A DNA stretch of 26,451 bases from CAZVFX01 sp964626565 (GCA_964626565.1 CAZVFX010000099.1:1-26451), one strand, 5' to 3'. Counted from the stretch's first letter, positions 1-7,067 are shown. Numbers and translations: made by a program. Notes: generated by a model not told the origin, from the letters alone.

Positions 1-185
1 AGCCGCAGCCGCAGCCGCCGCCGAAGACGAAACCGAAACCGAAGCCCAAGCCGAAGCCGAAGCCCAAGCCCAAGCCGAAGCCGAAGCCCGAGCCGAAACC
101 TGAACCGAAGAAGCGTCCTCGCCGTGCCGCCAAGGTTACTGTTACTGATTCATCGAAGACCGCTCTCCCTTTGGGAAAGCGGTAG
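1..185 (+). CDS. 3' end of a Pro-Lys-rich protein (partial)
   Basis: The frame beginning at base 3 stays open for 60 codons and stops with TAG at 183-185; the gene starts outside the window. It encodes alternating Pro-Lys dipeptides (about residues 5-35 of the visible part), then a few Pro-Glu pairs, a basic KKRPRR patch and a short tail ending in LGKR. Such (PK)n stretches are known as stiff periplasm-spanning linkers in TonB-like proteins and as low-complexity tails of histone-like or lipoprotein-type proteins. A C-terminal PK tail argues against a classical TonB, whose globular domain follows the linker. No domain is visible, so function is unassigned. The frame choice is itself an inference: the repeat also leaves frame 1 open, but only this frame gives the familiar PK repeat and stops cleanly before the convergent patatin gene. 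Confidence 0.5.
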   Translation, partial: PQPQPPPKTKPKPKPKPKPKPKPKPKPKPEPKPEPKKRPRRAAKVTVTDSSKTALPLGKR

Positions 186-238
186 GGCTATCAGCAAACG
201 GCTGGGTCCGGGGTCAGGGTCCAGGGTCTTGCGCTTGA

Positions 239-266
239 CAGCTAACGATTACCAGCTAACGACTAC
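239..266. repeat. Imperfect 14-bp tandem repeat
   Basis: Two adjacent 14-bp units, CAGCTAACGATTAC (239-252) and CAGCTAACGACTAC (253-266), differ at one base and overlap the stop codon of the patatin gene. The CAGCTA core is shared with the heptamer array at 23417-23444, so both probably belong to one family of short intergenic repeats. Confidence 0.6.
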
Positions 267-1609
267 TCGTGCCTCGCAGCACTCCGTCGCCGCCAGGCAG
301 GCGGTACCGGCGGAGACAGCAGGATCTCCGCGATCTCTTCTTCGGTGGTGGCATCGGACAGCTTCTCGGCCACGTACTCCAGGCGGCTGTATTCGATGTC
401 GAGGCCGTAGCGCCCGAACAGTTCCTGGAGCCGTACAATGTTTCGCTCCACATCCCGGCACACGGTGAGGAATCCGTGGCGTGCAGCCTCGGCCCGTCGC
501 CAGAAGGAGAGGGGGTTGATGGAGAAAAACTCCGCGTCACTGTCCGCAGGTTCAAGCACCAGCAGGTCGCCCTTGAAACTGGAGTCGTTGCGTACCTCCT
601 CCACCGCCAGTGACAGGCGAGAGTGCAGCAGGGTGCGAATGGACTGGTCGAGCACTTTGCCCGGCCCCATGTCGCCCAGTGAGGAGTGCTTGGCTGAGAG
701 CCTTTTCTTGGGCGCGTGGTGGTACGGTTTGAACGGGTTGTAGCAGATGGTGAGGTCCGCCCCTTTCGCTGTCGCCACCCCGATGGGGGCAGTCTTCTTG
801 GCGCTTCCATCGATGTAGTAGCGCCCGTTTATCTTGGCGGGCCGGTAGAAGCCGGGTAGTGCGGTGGAGGCCTGCACAGCCTGGGAGATGGTGACGTCGT
901 TGCGTTCGTCAGGACCAAACACCACGTCCTGGGCAGTGTCCAGGTCAACCGAATGAATGTAGAGGCGCTTGCCGCGCTCTGCTTCCAGCAGCACGAAGTT
1001 GTTGGGGATGCGTTCTTTCTCGAAACCTTTGCGGATATAGGTCTCAAGTCTCGAATTGTCGAACACTCCGGTGGGCACGAAGCTGGCCGGGGCCGGCAGC
1101 AGTTGTCCCAGCAGCGACAGCTCTTTGCGGGAGCGCTCCAGCAGGTCCAGGTTGGCCACCGACTCCTTACGCAGCAGCTTCTTGAGGCCGGCCAGGGCGA
1201 GAGGGCCGCCTCTGGACGCCAGGCGGGCGAGGGACCAGGCAGCCCTGGGATAGATGGCCGCCAGCTCTTGTACCGCGCCGCCACCCCGCTCCACCAGTTC
1301 GGAGATGTTGGGCCAGTAGAAGGTCAGCGCATTAAACGGAGCCAGCCTGTCCGACTCCCCGGCGAAACTCTTGAGGGATTCCTGGGGAGGGATGCCCGCT
1401 GCCAGCGGCGCAGCCAGAAAGGAGCCTGCGCTTATCCCGAGGTAGATGTGAAAATCCATGACGGAGAAGTTCTTGAACAGAAGGTCGAGGGCCATGAGGC
1501 CGCCCACTTTGAACGCACCTCCCGAGATCGCACCTCCGGAAAGTACGAGTGCGATGGTGGGGTTCTTCTTTTTGCCCGACGGCGACTTCTGGACAATGGT
1601 GATCGCCAT
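263..1609 (-). CDS. Patatin-like phospholipase family protein
   Basis: Predicted serine lipid acyl hydrolase (patatin fold, Ser-Asp dyad), 448 aa. The N-terminal part shows the glycine-rich oxyanion motif SGGAISGGAF (about residues 24-33), the nucleophile elbow GISAGS with Ser60, and the DGS motif with the candidate catalytic Asp near residue 267, giving the family's usual order and spacing. No signal peptide is seen, so the product is probably cytoplasmic or delivered by another route. The frame remains open upstream to 1756, but ATG at 1607-1609 is preferred: a GCAGGAGG Shine-Dalgarno lies just upstream, and a longer start would run into the divergent LD-carboxypeptidase gene. The region after the patatin core (about 300-448) is charged and not recognised. 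Substrate unknown; patatins act on phospholipids or neutral lipids, some as effectors, and nothing here decides between these. Confidence 0.88.
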   Translation of the reverse strand: MAITIVQKSPSGKKKNPTIALVLSGGAISGGAFKVGGLMALDLLFKNFSVMDFHIYLGISAGSFLAAPLAAGIPPQESLKSFAGESDRLAPFNALTFYWPNISELVERGGGAVQELAAIYPRAAWSLARLASRGGPLALAGLKKLLRKESVANLDLLERSRKELSLLGQLLPAPASFVPTGVFDNSRLETYIRKGFEKERIPNNFVLLEAERGKRLYIHSVDLDTAQDVVFGPDERNDVTISQAVQASTALPGFYRPAKINGRYYIDGSAKKTAPIGVATAKGADLTICYNPFKPYHHAPKKRLSAKHSSLGDMGPGKVLDQSIRTLLHSRLSLAVEEVRNDSSFKGDLLVLEPADSDAEFFSINPLSFWRRAEAARHGFLTVCRDVERNIVRLQELFGRYGLDIEYSRLEYVAEKLSDATTEEEIAEILLSPPVPPAWRRRSAARHE

Positions 1610-1656
1610 CTTGCCTCCTGCGACTGATGCTATATGATAACCGTGGGAGGCGCTAA

Positions 1657-2604
1657 GTGCCAGAAATGAACTCTGTCGATGGATTCTATGGGCCTGAGCC
1701 GGCCCGGCCGAGACCGCTCCAGCGCGGCGATCGCGTCGCTCTGGTGGCGCCTGCATCCCCCATCCCCGCGGCCGCGCTTGAGCCGGGAATCCAGTGGCTT
1801 GAAGCTTGTGGCCTGGACGTAAGGGTGTTCCCCCTCTGCCGGGCCGAAGGGGAGTATCTTTCAGGGGACGATGATACCCGTGCCGCGGAACTCAACGAGG
1901 CGCTGGCCGATTGTTCCTTTGCCGCAGTGTTGGCCGCCCGGGGTGGATACGGTACGGTGCGTATCGCATCGCGCCTGCACTTCCCTTCCCGGCGTCCGCC
2001 CCTGCTCGTTGGCTTTTCCGACATCTCCCTGCTGTTGGCCCTTGCCCTTGAGCGGGCCGGATGGGCCTCCTTGCACGCTCCCAACGTCACTACCCTCGCC
2101 GGCCTCAACGACCATGCCCGGGAGCGCTACCGGGAGGCACTGTTCGGGGACCTCGCGGACAGATACGAAGGGCTCGAAACCGTACACGGCGGCCGGGTAA
2201 GTGGGATCGTGCTGCCCATGAATCTCTCCATTCTGGCCAGCGTGCAGGGAACAGAGTTCTTCCCTTCCCTGGAAGGCAGGATTCTCGTTCTGGAAGACGT
2301 GGGCGAAGCCGCCTACCGGGTGGACAGGCTGCTGATGCAGTTGGCCCACGCCCCCGGATTCGCCGGGCTCGCGGGGCTGGTGATCGGGGATCTGGACGGG
2401 GCGGGCAACAGTTCCCTCCTGGGCCGGAATATCCTGCAACTGGTTCGCAATGCCGGCCTCCCCTGCGTGGCCTCCTTCCCCATCGGGCATGCGCCTTTCA
2501 ACCTTCCGGTGCCGGTTGGTGTTCCCGTCACCCTGGATGCCGACGCCGGCATTCTTGTCGTCGACAAAGGGCTGTTTGAGACGCCGCAAAACAGGCTCGA
2601 TTGA
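1657..2604 (+). CDS. LD-carboxypeptidase (peptidase family S66)
   Basis: Predicted S66 serine peptidase (LdcA/MccF family), 315 aa. LdcA trims the terminal D-Ala from murein tetrapeptides during cell-wall recycling; MccF relatives hydrolyse microcin C-type compounds. Seen in sequence: an N-terminal LVAPASP strand (about 29-35), RGGYG (95-99), the nucleophile elbow GFSDIS with Ser121, an LEDVGEAAYRVDR segment carrying the candidate Glu213, and GHAPFNLPVPVG with candidate His278, which together make the Ser-Glu-His triad of the family. No signal peptide, in line with cytoplasmic LdcA. The start is GTG at 1657, seven bases after GGGAGG (1644-1649); the ATG at 1666 is too far from that site. It diverges from the patatin gene with about 47 bp between starts, so the two promoters must share a very small region. 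Confidence 0.93.
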   Translation: MPEMNSVDGFYGPEPARPRPLQRGDRVALVAPASPIPAAALEPGIQWLEACGLDVRVFPLCRAEGEYLSGDDDTRAAELNEALADCSFAAVLAARGGYGTVRIASRLHFPSRRPPLLVGFSDISLLLALALERAGWASLHAPNVTTLAGLNDHARERYREALFGDLADRYEGLETVHGGRVSGIVLPMNLSILASVQGTEFFPSLEGRILVLEDVGEAAYRVDRLLMQLAHAPGFAGLAGLVIGDLDGAGNSSLLGRNILQLVRNAGLPCVASFPIGHAPFNLPVPVGVPVTLDADAGILVVDKGLFETPQNRLD

Positions 2605-2620
2605 GGCCTCTATAAAGATC

Positions 2621-2650
2621 TTGACATCGTACGCGCACCTAGCGTATGTT
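2621..2650 (+). promoter_or_regulatory. Sigma70-type promoter for the rpsP operon
   Basis: A perfect -35 TTGACA (2621-2626) is followed after 18 bp by TATGTT (2645-2650, four of six consensus matches). It lies 48 bp before the rpsP start and just after the LD-carboxypeptidase stop, so the ribosomal operon has its own promoter. Confidence 0.65.
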
Positions 2651-2697
2651 GTCGCAACCACTCTGTTGTGGGCTGTTTTGTAACGTCGGAGGAAGTG

Positions 2698-2940
2698 ATG
2701 GCAGTGAGAATCAGATTGGCCCGCCATGGGACGACGAACCGACCGTTTTATCGCATCGTAGCCGCAGACTCCGGGTCGCCGAGGGACGGGCGTTTCATAG
2801 AGTTGCTGGGTACGTACGATCCGCTCACCGAGCCGGAAAAAGTGACTTTGAAGCCGGAACGCGTGAAGTACTGGTTGGGCGTAGGTGCAAAGCCGTCCGA
2901 CACGGTGAACAGTATCTTCAAGAAGTACATGTCCGAATAG
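2698..2940 (+). CDS. rpsP: 30S ribosomal protein S16
   Basis: 80 aa, the normal S16 length. It opens with MAVRIRLARHG and carries the family segments FYRIVAADS and FIELLGTYDP, followed by the region in which S16 contacts 16S rRNA during small-subunit assembly. ATG 2698 follows GGAGG (2688-2692) at normal spacing; an upstream in-frame ATG at 2668 would add ten residues unlike any S16. It is the first gene of the rpsP-khpA-trmD-rplS cluster, and the promoter at 2621-2650 supports it as the operon leader. Confidence 0.97.
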   Translation: MAVRIRLARHGTTNRPFYRIVAADSGSPRDGRFIELLGTYDPLTEPEKVTLKPERVKYWLGVGAKPSDTVNSIFKKYMSE

Positions 2941-2975
2941 CGTCCCGTACCACGACACCGGTTTCAAGGAGAGCT

Positions 2976-3206
2976 ATGAAAGAGCTCATCGAGTACATTG
3001 CAAGATCTCTTGTGGACAACCCCGACTCGGTAGCCGTATCCGAGATTCAGGGTGAGAAGACTGCTATTTATGAATTGAGGGTGCACGCAGACGACCTGGG
3101 TAAGGTTATCGGCAAGCAGGGCAGAACCGCCCGCGCCATCCGCACCCTGGTCAGCGCAGCCGCCACCAAGCAGAACTTACGCGCCATGGTTGAGATCATG
3201 GAGTAA
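2976..3206 (+). CDS. khpA: KhpA-type KH-domain RNA-binding protein
   Basis: 76 aa, a single type-II KH domain. The GxxG loop that grips single-stranded RNA is seen as IGKQGRT (about residues 45-51), preceded by the strand YELRVHADDLGKVIG. KhpA proteins bind many transcripts and often pair with KhpB/Jag; their gene commonly sits between rpsP and rimM or trmD, as here. The start ATG 2976 has AAGGAG (2966-2971) upstream, and the gene lies 35 bp after rpsP, so it is co-transcribed. The protein has no other domain. Confidence 0.94.
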   Translation: MKELIEYIARSLVDNPDSVAVSEIQGEKTAIYELRVHADDLGKVIGKQGRTARAIRTLVSAAATKQNLRAMVEIME

Positions 3207-3214
3207 GACTCCGG

Positions 3215-3250
3215 CTTCTCCGGTTGATACCGGAAGGTCGGCGCCGATCT
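3215..3250 (+). other. Two adjacent hairpins in the khpA-trmD gap
   Basis: CTTCTCCGG (3215-3223) can pair with CCGGAAG (3230-3236) around the loop TTGATA, with one bulged base. AGGTCGGC and GCCGATCT (3235-3250) form an almost perfect palindrome followed by TTGATTG. They share two bases, so the stems may be alternative. This could be a weak terminator, an RNA processing site or an attenuator; the T-run is too short to call a terminator. Confidence 0.4.
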
Positions 3251-3323
3251 TTGATTGTCAGGCTGAAGCGACATGTATGGCTTCTCAGGCCGTTGGCCGG
3301 AAGCCCTTAGACGTGGGGCGGCA

Positions 3324-4040
3324 GTGCGTTTCGTGACCATTACAATCTTTCCCGAGTTCTTTGAGTCGCCGTTGAAGGTCGGCTTGCTGGGAAAAGCCGT
3401 GGAAAACGGCCTCGTTGAATTCGAAGCGGTTCAGCTTCGCGACTACACCACCGATCGCCATCGTAGCGTGGATGACGCACCCTTCGGGGGCGGGCCCGGC
3501 ATGGTGATGATGCCGGGACCGGTGGTAGAAGCCATCGAGGATGTACGCAAGCGTCACCCCGCTGCCCGTTGCCTGCTGCTGAGCCCGAGAGGCCGGCGGC
3601 TGGACCAGAAGATGGCCGAAGAACTGGCCAGCCTCGATACGCTGCTGTTGGTTTGCGGCCGGTACGAAGGGGTCGACGAACGGGTGCTGGAAGGGGGCTT
3701 TGTGGACGAGGAAATCTCCGTAGGGGATTTCGTTCTGGGTGGCGGCGAGGTCGCCGCCCTGACCGTGCTGGAAGCGGTCTCCCGCCTGTTGGAAGGGGTG
3801 GTTGGAAACGAACAATCGGTAGAGAACGACTCATTCTCCGCCGGTCTGCTGGACCATCCCCACTATACCAGGCCCCGGGAATTCCGGGGATTGGCGGTGC
3901 CCGAGGTGCTGGTCGGGGGCAACCACGCCGAGATCGACCGCTGGCGCCGCAAGCAGGCCTTGCAGCTCACCAGCGAGCGACGGCCCGACCTGCTCGAGCA
4001 GGTGGAGTTGTCAAAAGAGGACAGGAGGCTGCTGGAGTAA
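3324..4040 (+). CDS. trmD: tRNA (guanine-N1)-methyltransferase TrmD
   Basis: 238 aa SPOUT methyltransferase making m1G37 in tRNAs with a G36-G37 sequence, which prevents frameshifting. The trefoil-knot SAM site is clear: DDAPFGGGPGMVM (50-62), LLLSPRGRRLDQ (84-95), LLVCGRYEGVDER (108-120) and EISVGDFVLGGGE (130-142). The C-terminal half begins with LDHPHYTRP (about 176-184), whose Asp177 corresponds to the catalytic Asp of the family. I use GTG 3324 because known TrmD proteins begin directly with the FVTITIFPEFF strand; the ATG at 3273 would add 17 uncharacteristic residues. GGGG at 3315-3318 is a modest ribosome site. No rimM gene separates it from khpA, which is unusual for this cluster. 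Confidence 0.95.
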   Translation: MRFVTITIFPEFFESPLKVGLLGKAVENGLVEFEAVQLRDYTTDRHRSVDDAPFGGGPGMVMMPGPVVEAIEDVRKRHPAARCLLLSPRGRRLDQKMAEELASLDTLLLVCGRYEGVDERVLEGGFVDEEISVGDFVLGGGEVAALTVLEAVSRLLEGVVGNEQSVENDSFSAGLLDHPHYTRPREFRGLAVPEVLVGGNHAEIDRWRRKQALQLTSERRPDLLEQVELSKEDRRLLE

Positions 4041-4046
4041 GTGAGC

Positions 4047-4610
4047 ATGGACCTCTACATCGCGCTGGTGCACTACCCGGTATACGATAAGAATCGCCGG
4101 GTCATTGCAACCGCGGTTACCAACATGGATGTCCACGACCTGGCCCGGCTGTCGGCAACTCTGGGGGTCAAGGGGTTCTTCCTGGTGACGCCCGTGGAAC
4201 AGCAGCGGGAGCTGGTCGGTGAACTGTTGAAGCACTGGACCGCCGGCTACGGGGCAAACTACAACCCGCGCCGCAAGCAGGCGCTGGAGTTGGCCTCGCT
4301 GGTCCCGGACCTGGCGGATGCAGCCGCGGCTGTGCAGCGGCAGACGGGCGTCAGGCCCGTTACCATCGGCACCGGGGCAAGCGACCGCGAGTCCATGGTG
4401 ACTTTCTCCCGCATGCGGGAGATCATTGATACACAGGATGGCGCGGCCATCGTCGTTTTCGGCACGGGATGGGGGCTTGAACGCTCGTTTTTCGAGGCGT
4501 TGGATTACAGCCTGGCCCCGGTCCTGGGACATAGTGAGTATAACCACCTGTCGGTGCGGTCGGCAGCATCCATCGTGATGGACCGACTCGCCGGGGTTAG
4601 AGAGGATTAG
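4047..4610 (+). CDS. SPOUT-type RNA methyltransferase (Methyltrn_RNA_4 family)
   Basis: 187 aa, resembling the small TrmD-associated SAM-dependent RNA methyltransferases often found between trmD and rplS in delta-type proteobacteria and Thermotoga. Typical elements are the opening LYIALVHYPVYDKN, the AVTNMDVHDLAR segment (about 23-34), and a C-terminal knot region with VVFGTGWGL (136-144), GHSEYNHLSVRSAASIVMDR (161-180). The conserved HLSVRSA segment is where SPOUT proteins usually bind SAM. The RNA target is not known for the family. ATG 4047 is preferred over GTG 4041 because GGAG (4034-4037), lying inside the trmD end, is nine bases before it and only three before the GTG. The gene almost touches trmD, implying translational coupling. 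Confidence 0.86.
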   Translation: MDLYIALVHYPVYDKNRRVIATAVTNMDVHDLARLSATLGVKGFFLVTPVEQQRELVGELLKHWTAGYGANYNPRRKQALELASLVPDLADAAAAVQRQTGVRPVTIGTGASDRESMVTFSRMREIIDTQDGAAIVVFGTGWGLERSFFEALDYSLAPVLGHSEYNHLSVRSAASIVMDRLAGVRED

Positions 4611-4619
4611 GAGGAAGAG

Positions 4620-4997
4620 ATGGACGTATTGGATAAACTCGGCCAGGAGGCCATGGAAAAGAAAGAAGTGCCCGAATTCAGGGCTGGTGATACGTTGCGG
4701 GTCTACGTGCGCATCGTTGAGAAGGGTCTGGGCAAGAAGGACAAGGCCCGGGTACGTCCTCAGATGTTCGAAGGGGTGTGCATCCGGCGCAACAACTCCG
4801 GCGTCTCCTCTACCTTCACCGTTCGCAAGATCTCCTACGGTGTTGGCGTTGAGCGAATCTTCCCCGTCTACTCCCCCCGCCTTGAGAGCATCGAAGTTGT
4901 TCGAAGTGGCAAGGTGCGGCGTTCCAAGCTTTACTACCTGCGCGAACGCCGTGGCAAGGCCGCCCGTCTCAAGGAGCAGCGGTCCGACAAACGATAA
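4620..4997 (+). CDS. rplS: 50S ribosomal protein L19
   Basis: 125 aa, close to the usual L19 length. Family segments include FRAGDTLRVYVRIVEKG (about 20-36), FEGVCIRRNNSG (50-61), FTVRKISYGVGVERIFPVYS (67-86) and the basic end KVRRSKLYYLRERRGKAARL. L19 sits at the subunit interface of the ribosome. ATG 4620 follows TAGGAGGAAGAG, an excellent ribosome site, ten bases after the methyltransferase stop. The short C-terminal extension after RLKEQR is normal. Confidence 0.97.
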   Translation: MDVLDKLGQEAMEKKEVPEFRAGDTLRVYVRIVEKGLGKKDKARVRPQMFEGVCIRRNNSGVSSTFTVRKISYGVGVERIFPVYSPRLESIEVVRSGKVRRSKLYYLRERRGKAARLKEQRSDKR

Positions 4998-5007
4998 CCC
5001 TGGTTTC

Positions 5008-5640
5008 GTGCCCCCGCTTTTCCCCATCAAAGAGAATCCCCCCGGAGAGATAGAGCGAGTTTTCAACTCGCAAGGACGGGAACGTCTGCTCGGCGTTGAC
5101 GAAGCCGGCCGGGGCGCGCTGTTCGGACCGGTCGTCGCCGCGGCGGTCATGCTGGATGCAGGAGCCGAACTGCCCGGACTCGACGACTCCAAAGAACTGT
5201 CACCCGAAACCAGAGCCGAATTGGCCCCCATTATTCGAAAGCTCGCACTTGCCTGGGGCGTCGGCGAAGCAAGCAACGAAGAGATCGACAAGGTCAACAT
5301 CCTCCAGGCCACCTTCCTGGCCATGAACAGAGCCATCGACAACGCCATGGCGTCAGGCGCAACGCCGCCCGATCTGGTCCTCGTGGACGGTCCCCACCCC
5401 ATCGCGGGCCTGGCCCTTCCCCAGAAGCCCATAGTCAAAGGCGACCGTCGCTCCCTCAATATCGCGGCTGCCTCCGTGCTGGCCAAAACCCACCGGGACC
5501 GACTGGTCGTGGACGCGGCTGCCGTCTATCCCGGCTACGGTCTGGAACAGCACAAAGGGTACGCCACGCAACAACACCGGGACGCCATCGCCCGCCTCGG
5601 CCTCACCCCTTTGCACCGCAGGAGCTTTCGAGCAGGCTGA
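5008..5640 (+). CDS. rnhB: Ribonuclease HII
   Basis: 210 aa. RNase HII cuts RNA of RNA-DNA hybrids and starts removal of single ribonucleotides from DNA. The four acidic catalytic positions are visible: GVDEAGRG gives Asp31 and Glu32, LVLVDGPHP gives Asp127, and GDRRSLNIAAASVLAK gives Asp146. LDDSKELSP (58-66) and EQHKGYAT are further family marks. The frame is open far upstream across rplS, so the start must be chosen: GTG 5008, ten bases after the rplS stop, gives a normal length; no strong Shine-Dalgarno is present, so translation may depend on coupling to rplS. Position between rplS and yraN is the standard arrangement. Confidence 0.93.
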   Translation: MPPLFPIKENPPGEIERVFNSQGRERLLGVDEAGRGALFGPVVAAAVMLDAGAELPGLDDSKELSPETRAELAPIIRKLALAWGVGEASNEEIDKVNILQATFLAMNRAIDNAMASGATPPDLVLVDGPHPIAGLALPQKPIVKGDRRSLNIAAASVLAKTHRDRLVVDAAAVYPGYGLEQHKGYATQQHRDAIARLGLTPLHRRSFRAG

Positions 5641-5734
5641 ACCCGGCTTCCGCGCTTTTTTGAAGAAATCCGGTACAACCCGTTGCCCAAAACCCGATAA
5701 CAGTAGTGTATCCCACAACAATCGGAGGAAGGAG

Positions 5735-6139
5735 ATGGACAGACAGGTTGACCGCAGCAGGATCATCAAGGGGCGGGCAGGGGAGGAGTCGGCCTGCCGG
5801 CTACTGGTTGAAAATGGCTATCGCATTCTCGAGCGGAACTACACCGAGCGTATCGGAGAGGTGGACATCGTGTGCAGCCGCGACGAGACCATAGTCTTTG
5901 TGGAGGTGCGAAGTGCGACCACGACCTATCTCACCTCGCCGGTTCTAACCGTCGATGCCAGGAAGCAGCAGCACATCGTTCGCACAGCCCAGCTTTACCT
6001 CATGCGTCATCGGTTGAACAACTGCGCTACCCGGTTCGACGTAATCGGGGTGCTTCTGGGGGGCGGTGAGCCGAAGACGGAGTGGATTCAGGACGCGTTC
6101 AGGCCCGAGTCGACCTCGCTGAAAGGGAAATTCCGGTAG
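5735..6139 (+). CDS. yraN: UPF0102 (YraN-like) family protein
   Basis: 134 aa, the usual size. It resembles a PD-(D/E)xK nuclease fold: GRAGEESACRLLVENGYRIL (13-32), then IGEVDIVCSRDETIVFVEVR (40-59) with Glu42, Asp44 and Glu57 in the nuclease-like positions, and Lys77 in DARKQQH. The usual ExK is ExR here. Function of the family is not settled; it has been linked to DNA uptake or repair only by fold. ATG 5735 follows GGAGGAAGGAG, a very strong ribosome site, whereas the longer in-frame start at 5660 has none. It is the last gene of the rpsP cluster, 94 bp after rnhB. Confidence 0.92.
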   Translation: MDRQVDRSRIIKGRAGEESACRLLVENGYRILERNYTERIGEVDIVCSRDETIVFVEVRSATTTYLTSPVLTVDARKQQHIVRTAQLYLMRHRLNNCATRFDVIGVLLGGGEPKTEWIQDAFRPESTSLKGKFR

Positions 6140-6181
6140 GCCAGGTCAGGGGTACGCCTGCAGTCGCGTCCCCCGCGGTCG

Positions 6182-6230
6182 TTGACAATGTGTATGCTGA
6201 TGTGTACTGTAAGGTGTAGGAGGTGCGGCG
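6182..6230 (+). promoter_or_regulatory. vapBC promoter with three 12-bp-spaced direct repeats
   Basis: TTGACA (6182-6187) is a perfect -35 box; a weak -10 (TACTGT, 6205-6210) follows after 17 bp. Overlaying this are ATGTGTA (6188-6194), ATGTGTA (6200-6206) and AGGTGTA (6212-6218), exactly 12 bp apart and so close to one helical turn. They probably form the operator for the VapB antitoxin; the last repeat runs into the ribosome site TAGGAGG (6217-6223). Confidence 0.55.
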
Positions 6231-6428
6231 ATGCGTACGAACATAGTCTTGGACAGCGAGTTGGTGCAGGAAGCGCTTCGGGTCACGGGTCTGCGGACCA
6301 TGCGTGCGGTTGTGCACGAGGCGCTGGAAACCCTCGTGCGGGTTCGAACCAGGCGTAACCTCCTCGATTTGCGAGGCAAGATCAGGTTCGCTGATGGATA
6401 CGACCACAAGAAGTTGCGCGAGGGCTAG
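6231..6428 (+). CDS. vapB: VapB-type antitoxin
   Basis: 65 aa. The start, MRTNIVLDSELVQEALRVTG, is the ribbon-helix-helix DNA-binding region typical of the VapB (PF09957-like) family, and the following RAVVHEALETLVRVRTRRNL is its second helix. The tail LLDLRGKIRFADGYD is the usual toxin-binding segment. VapB binds and masks VapC and, with it, represses its own promoter. ATG 6231 has TAGGAGG eight bases upstream. The gene ends two bases before vapC, so the pair is translationally linked. Confidence 0.9.
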   Translation: MRTNIVLDSELVQEALRVTGLRTMRAVVHEALETLVRVRTRRNLLDLRGKIRFADGYDHKKLREG

Positions 6429-6430
6429 TC

Positions 6431-6835
6431 ATGATCGTTGTGGACACCTCTGTTCTCGTTGATTTCTTCAGGGGCGTGGACAACCCGCCTGCGGCGGCGC
6501 TGGTCCGGCTGGCGGAAGAGGAGGCCTCGCTGGCGATTCCGATGATTTGCTGCCAGGAGTTGCTTCAAGGAGCTCGAAATGAGACCGAATGGCGCACGCT
6601 CCACGACTATCTGTCGACTCAGGAACTTCTAACGGCAACGGATCCCCTGGGGGCACACGTAGCCGCGGCCCGCATCTTCTACGACTGCCGCCGGCAGGGG
6701 ATAACGCTTGGCGGCTCCATTGACTGCCTGGTCGCACAACTGGCGCTGGAAAACGACGCCGTGCTCTTGCACAACGACGGAGATTTCGAGGGAATTGGCT
6801 CGGTACGTCCCTTGCGACTCTGGGACCCGGGGTAG
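6431..6835 (+). CDS. vapC: VapC-type PIN-domain ribonuclease toxin
   Basis: 134 aa PIN domain. Acidic metal-binding residues are in place: Asp5 in MIVVDTSVLVDFF, Glu43 in CCQELLQG, Asp98 in LGGSIDCLVA, and Asp116/Asp118 in LLHNDGDFEGI. VapC toxins are Mg2+-dependent RNases that cut tRNAs or the sarcin-ricin loop; the target here cannot be told. All catalytic positions are kept, so the toxin is probably active and needs the adjacent VapB. The module lies at the end of the ribosomal-protein cluster and is followed by hairpin-rich spacer DNA, a common setting for small mobile TA modules. Confidence 0.92.
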   Translation: MIVVDTSVLVDFFRGVDNPPAAALVRLAEEEASLAIPMICCQELLQGARNETEWRTLHDYLSTQELLTATDPLGAHVAAARIFYDCRRQGITLGGSIDCLVAQLALENDAVLLHNDGDFEGIGSVRPLRLWDPG

Positions 6836-6853
6836 CCTACTTTTCCAGCGCCC

Positions 6854-6920
6854 GGACCCCGGTCCAGTGGTAACGTCAGGGGTCAGACCCTTTCGGTTTT
6901 CGCTTTCCAGGGTCTGGACC
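6854..6920. repeat. Inverted repeats downstream of vapC
   Basis: GGACC-CC-GGTCC (6854-6865) is a short perfect palindrome. GGTCAGACCCT (6881-6891) pairs with AGGGTCTGGACC (6909-6920) with one bulge, giving an 11-bp stem around a 17-base T-rich loop. No T-run follows, so these are possible transcript-end structures of vapBC rather than a proven terminator. Confidence 0.45.
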
Positions 6921-6982
6921 AGCCGCTACCTCCGAAGAACTACCGCAGACCGCCCGCTATCATCCCCTCCGCCCCGGGCCCA

Positions 6983-7038
6983 CGTCCTTGTGAGCAAGGA
7001 CGCGAGGTTTCCCGTTCGACTGCGCTCAGGGCAAGCTC
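6983..7038. repeat. Hairpin plus dispersed CCTGAGCG-AGTCGAA repeat
   Basis: CGTCCTT (6983-6989) and AAGGACG (6996-7002) form a perfect 7-bp stem with a 6-base loop. Beside it, 7011-7038 reads on the minus strand as CCCTGAGCGCAGTCGAACGG, matching one arm of the palindromic element at 23456-23531. It lies 3' of the minus-strand lipoprotein gene ending at 7068. Confidence 0.55.
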
Positions 7039-7067
7039 TATTGGAGGCTGTACAGCTTGGGAAGAAG

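Noticed and set aside
1..120. CRISPR or other spaced repeat array.
   Set aside because: The repetition is codon-level (CCGAAG/CCCAAG) with no spacers.
1861..2967. Minus-strand frame of 368 codons opposite the LD-carboxypeptidase and rpsP.
   Set aside because: Covers a recognised gene, its promoter and rpsP on the other strand; no family features.
4011..5486. A 491-codon minus-strand frame across the methyltransferase, rplS and rnhB genes.
   Set aside because: Runs opposite three conserved genes with intact motifs; a shadow.
6836..7067. tRNA or integration site beside vapBC.
   Set aside because: No cloverleaf or CCA-type end; the inverted repeats do not fit a tRNA, and no matching direct repeats flank vapBC.
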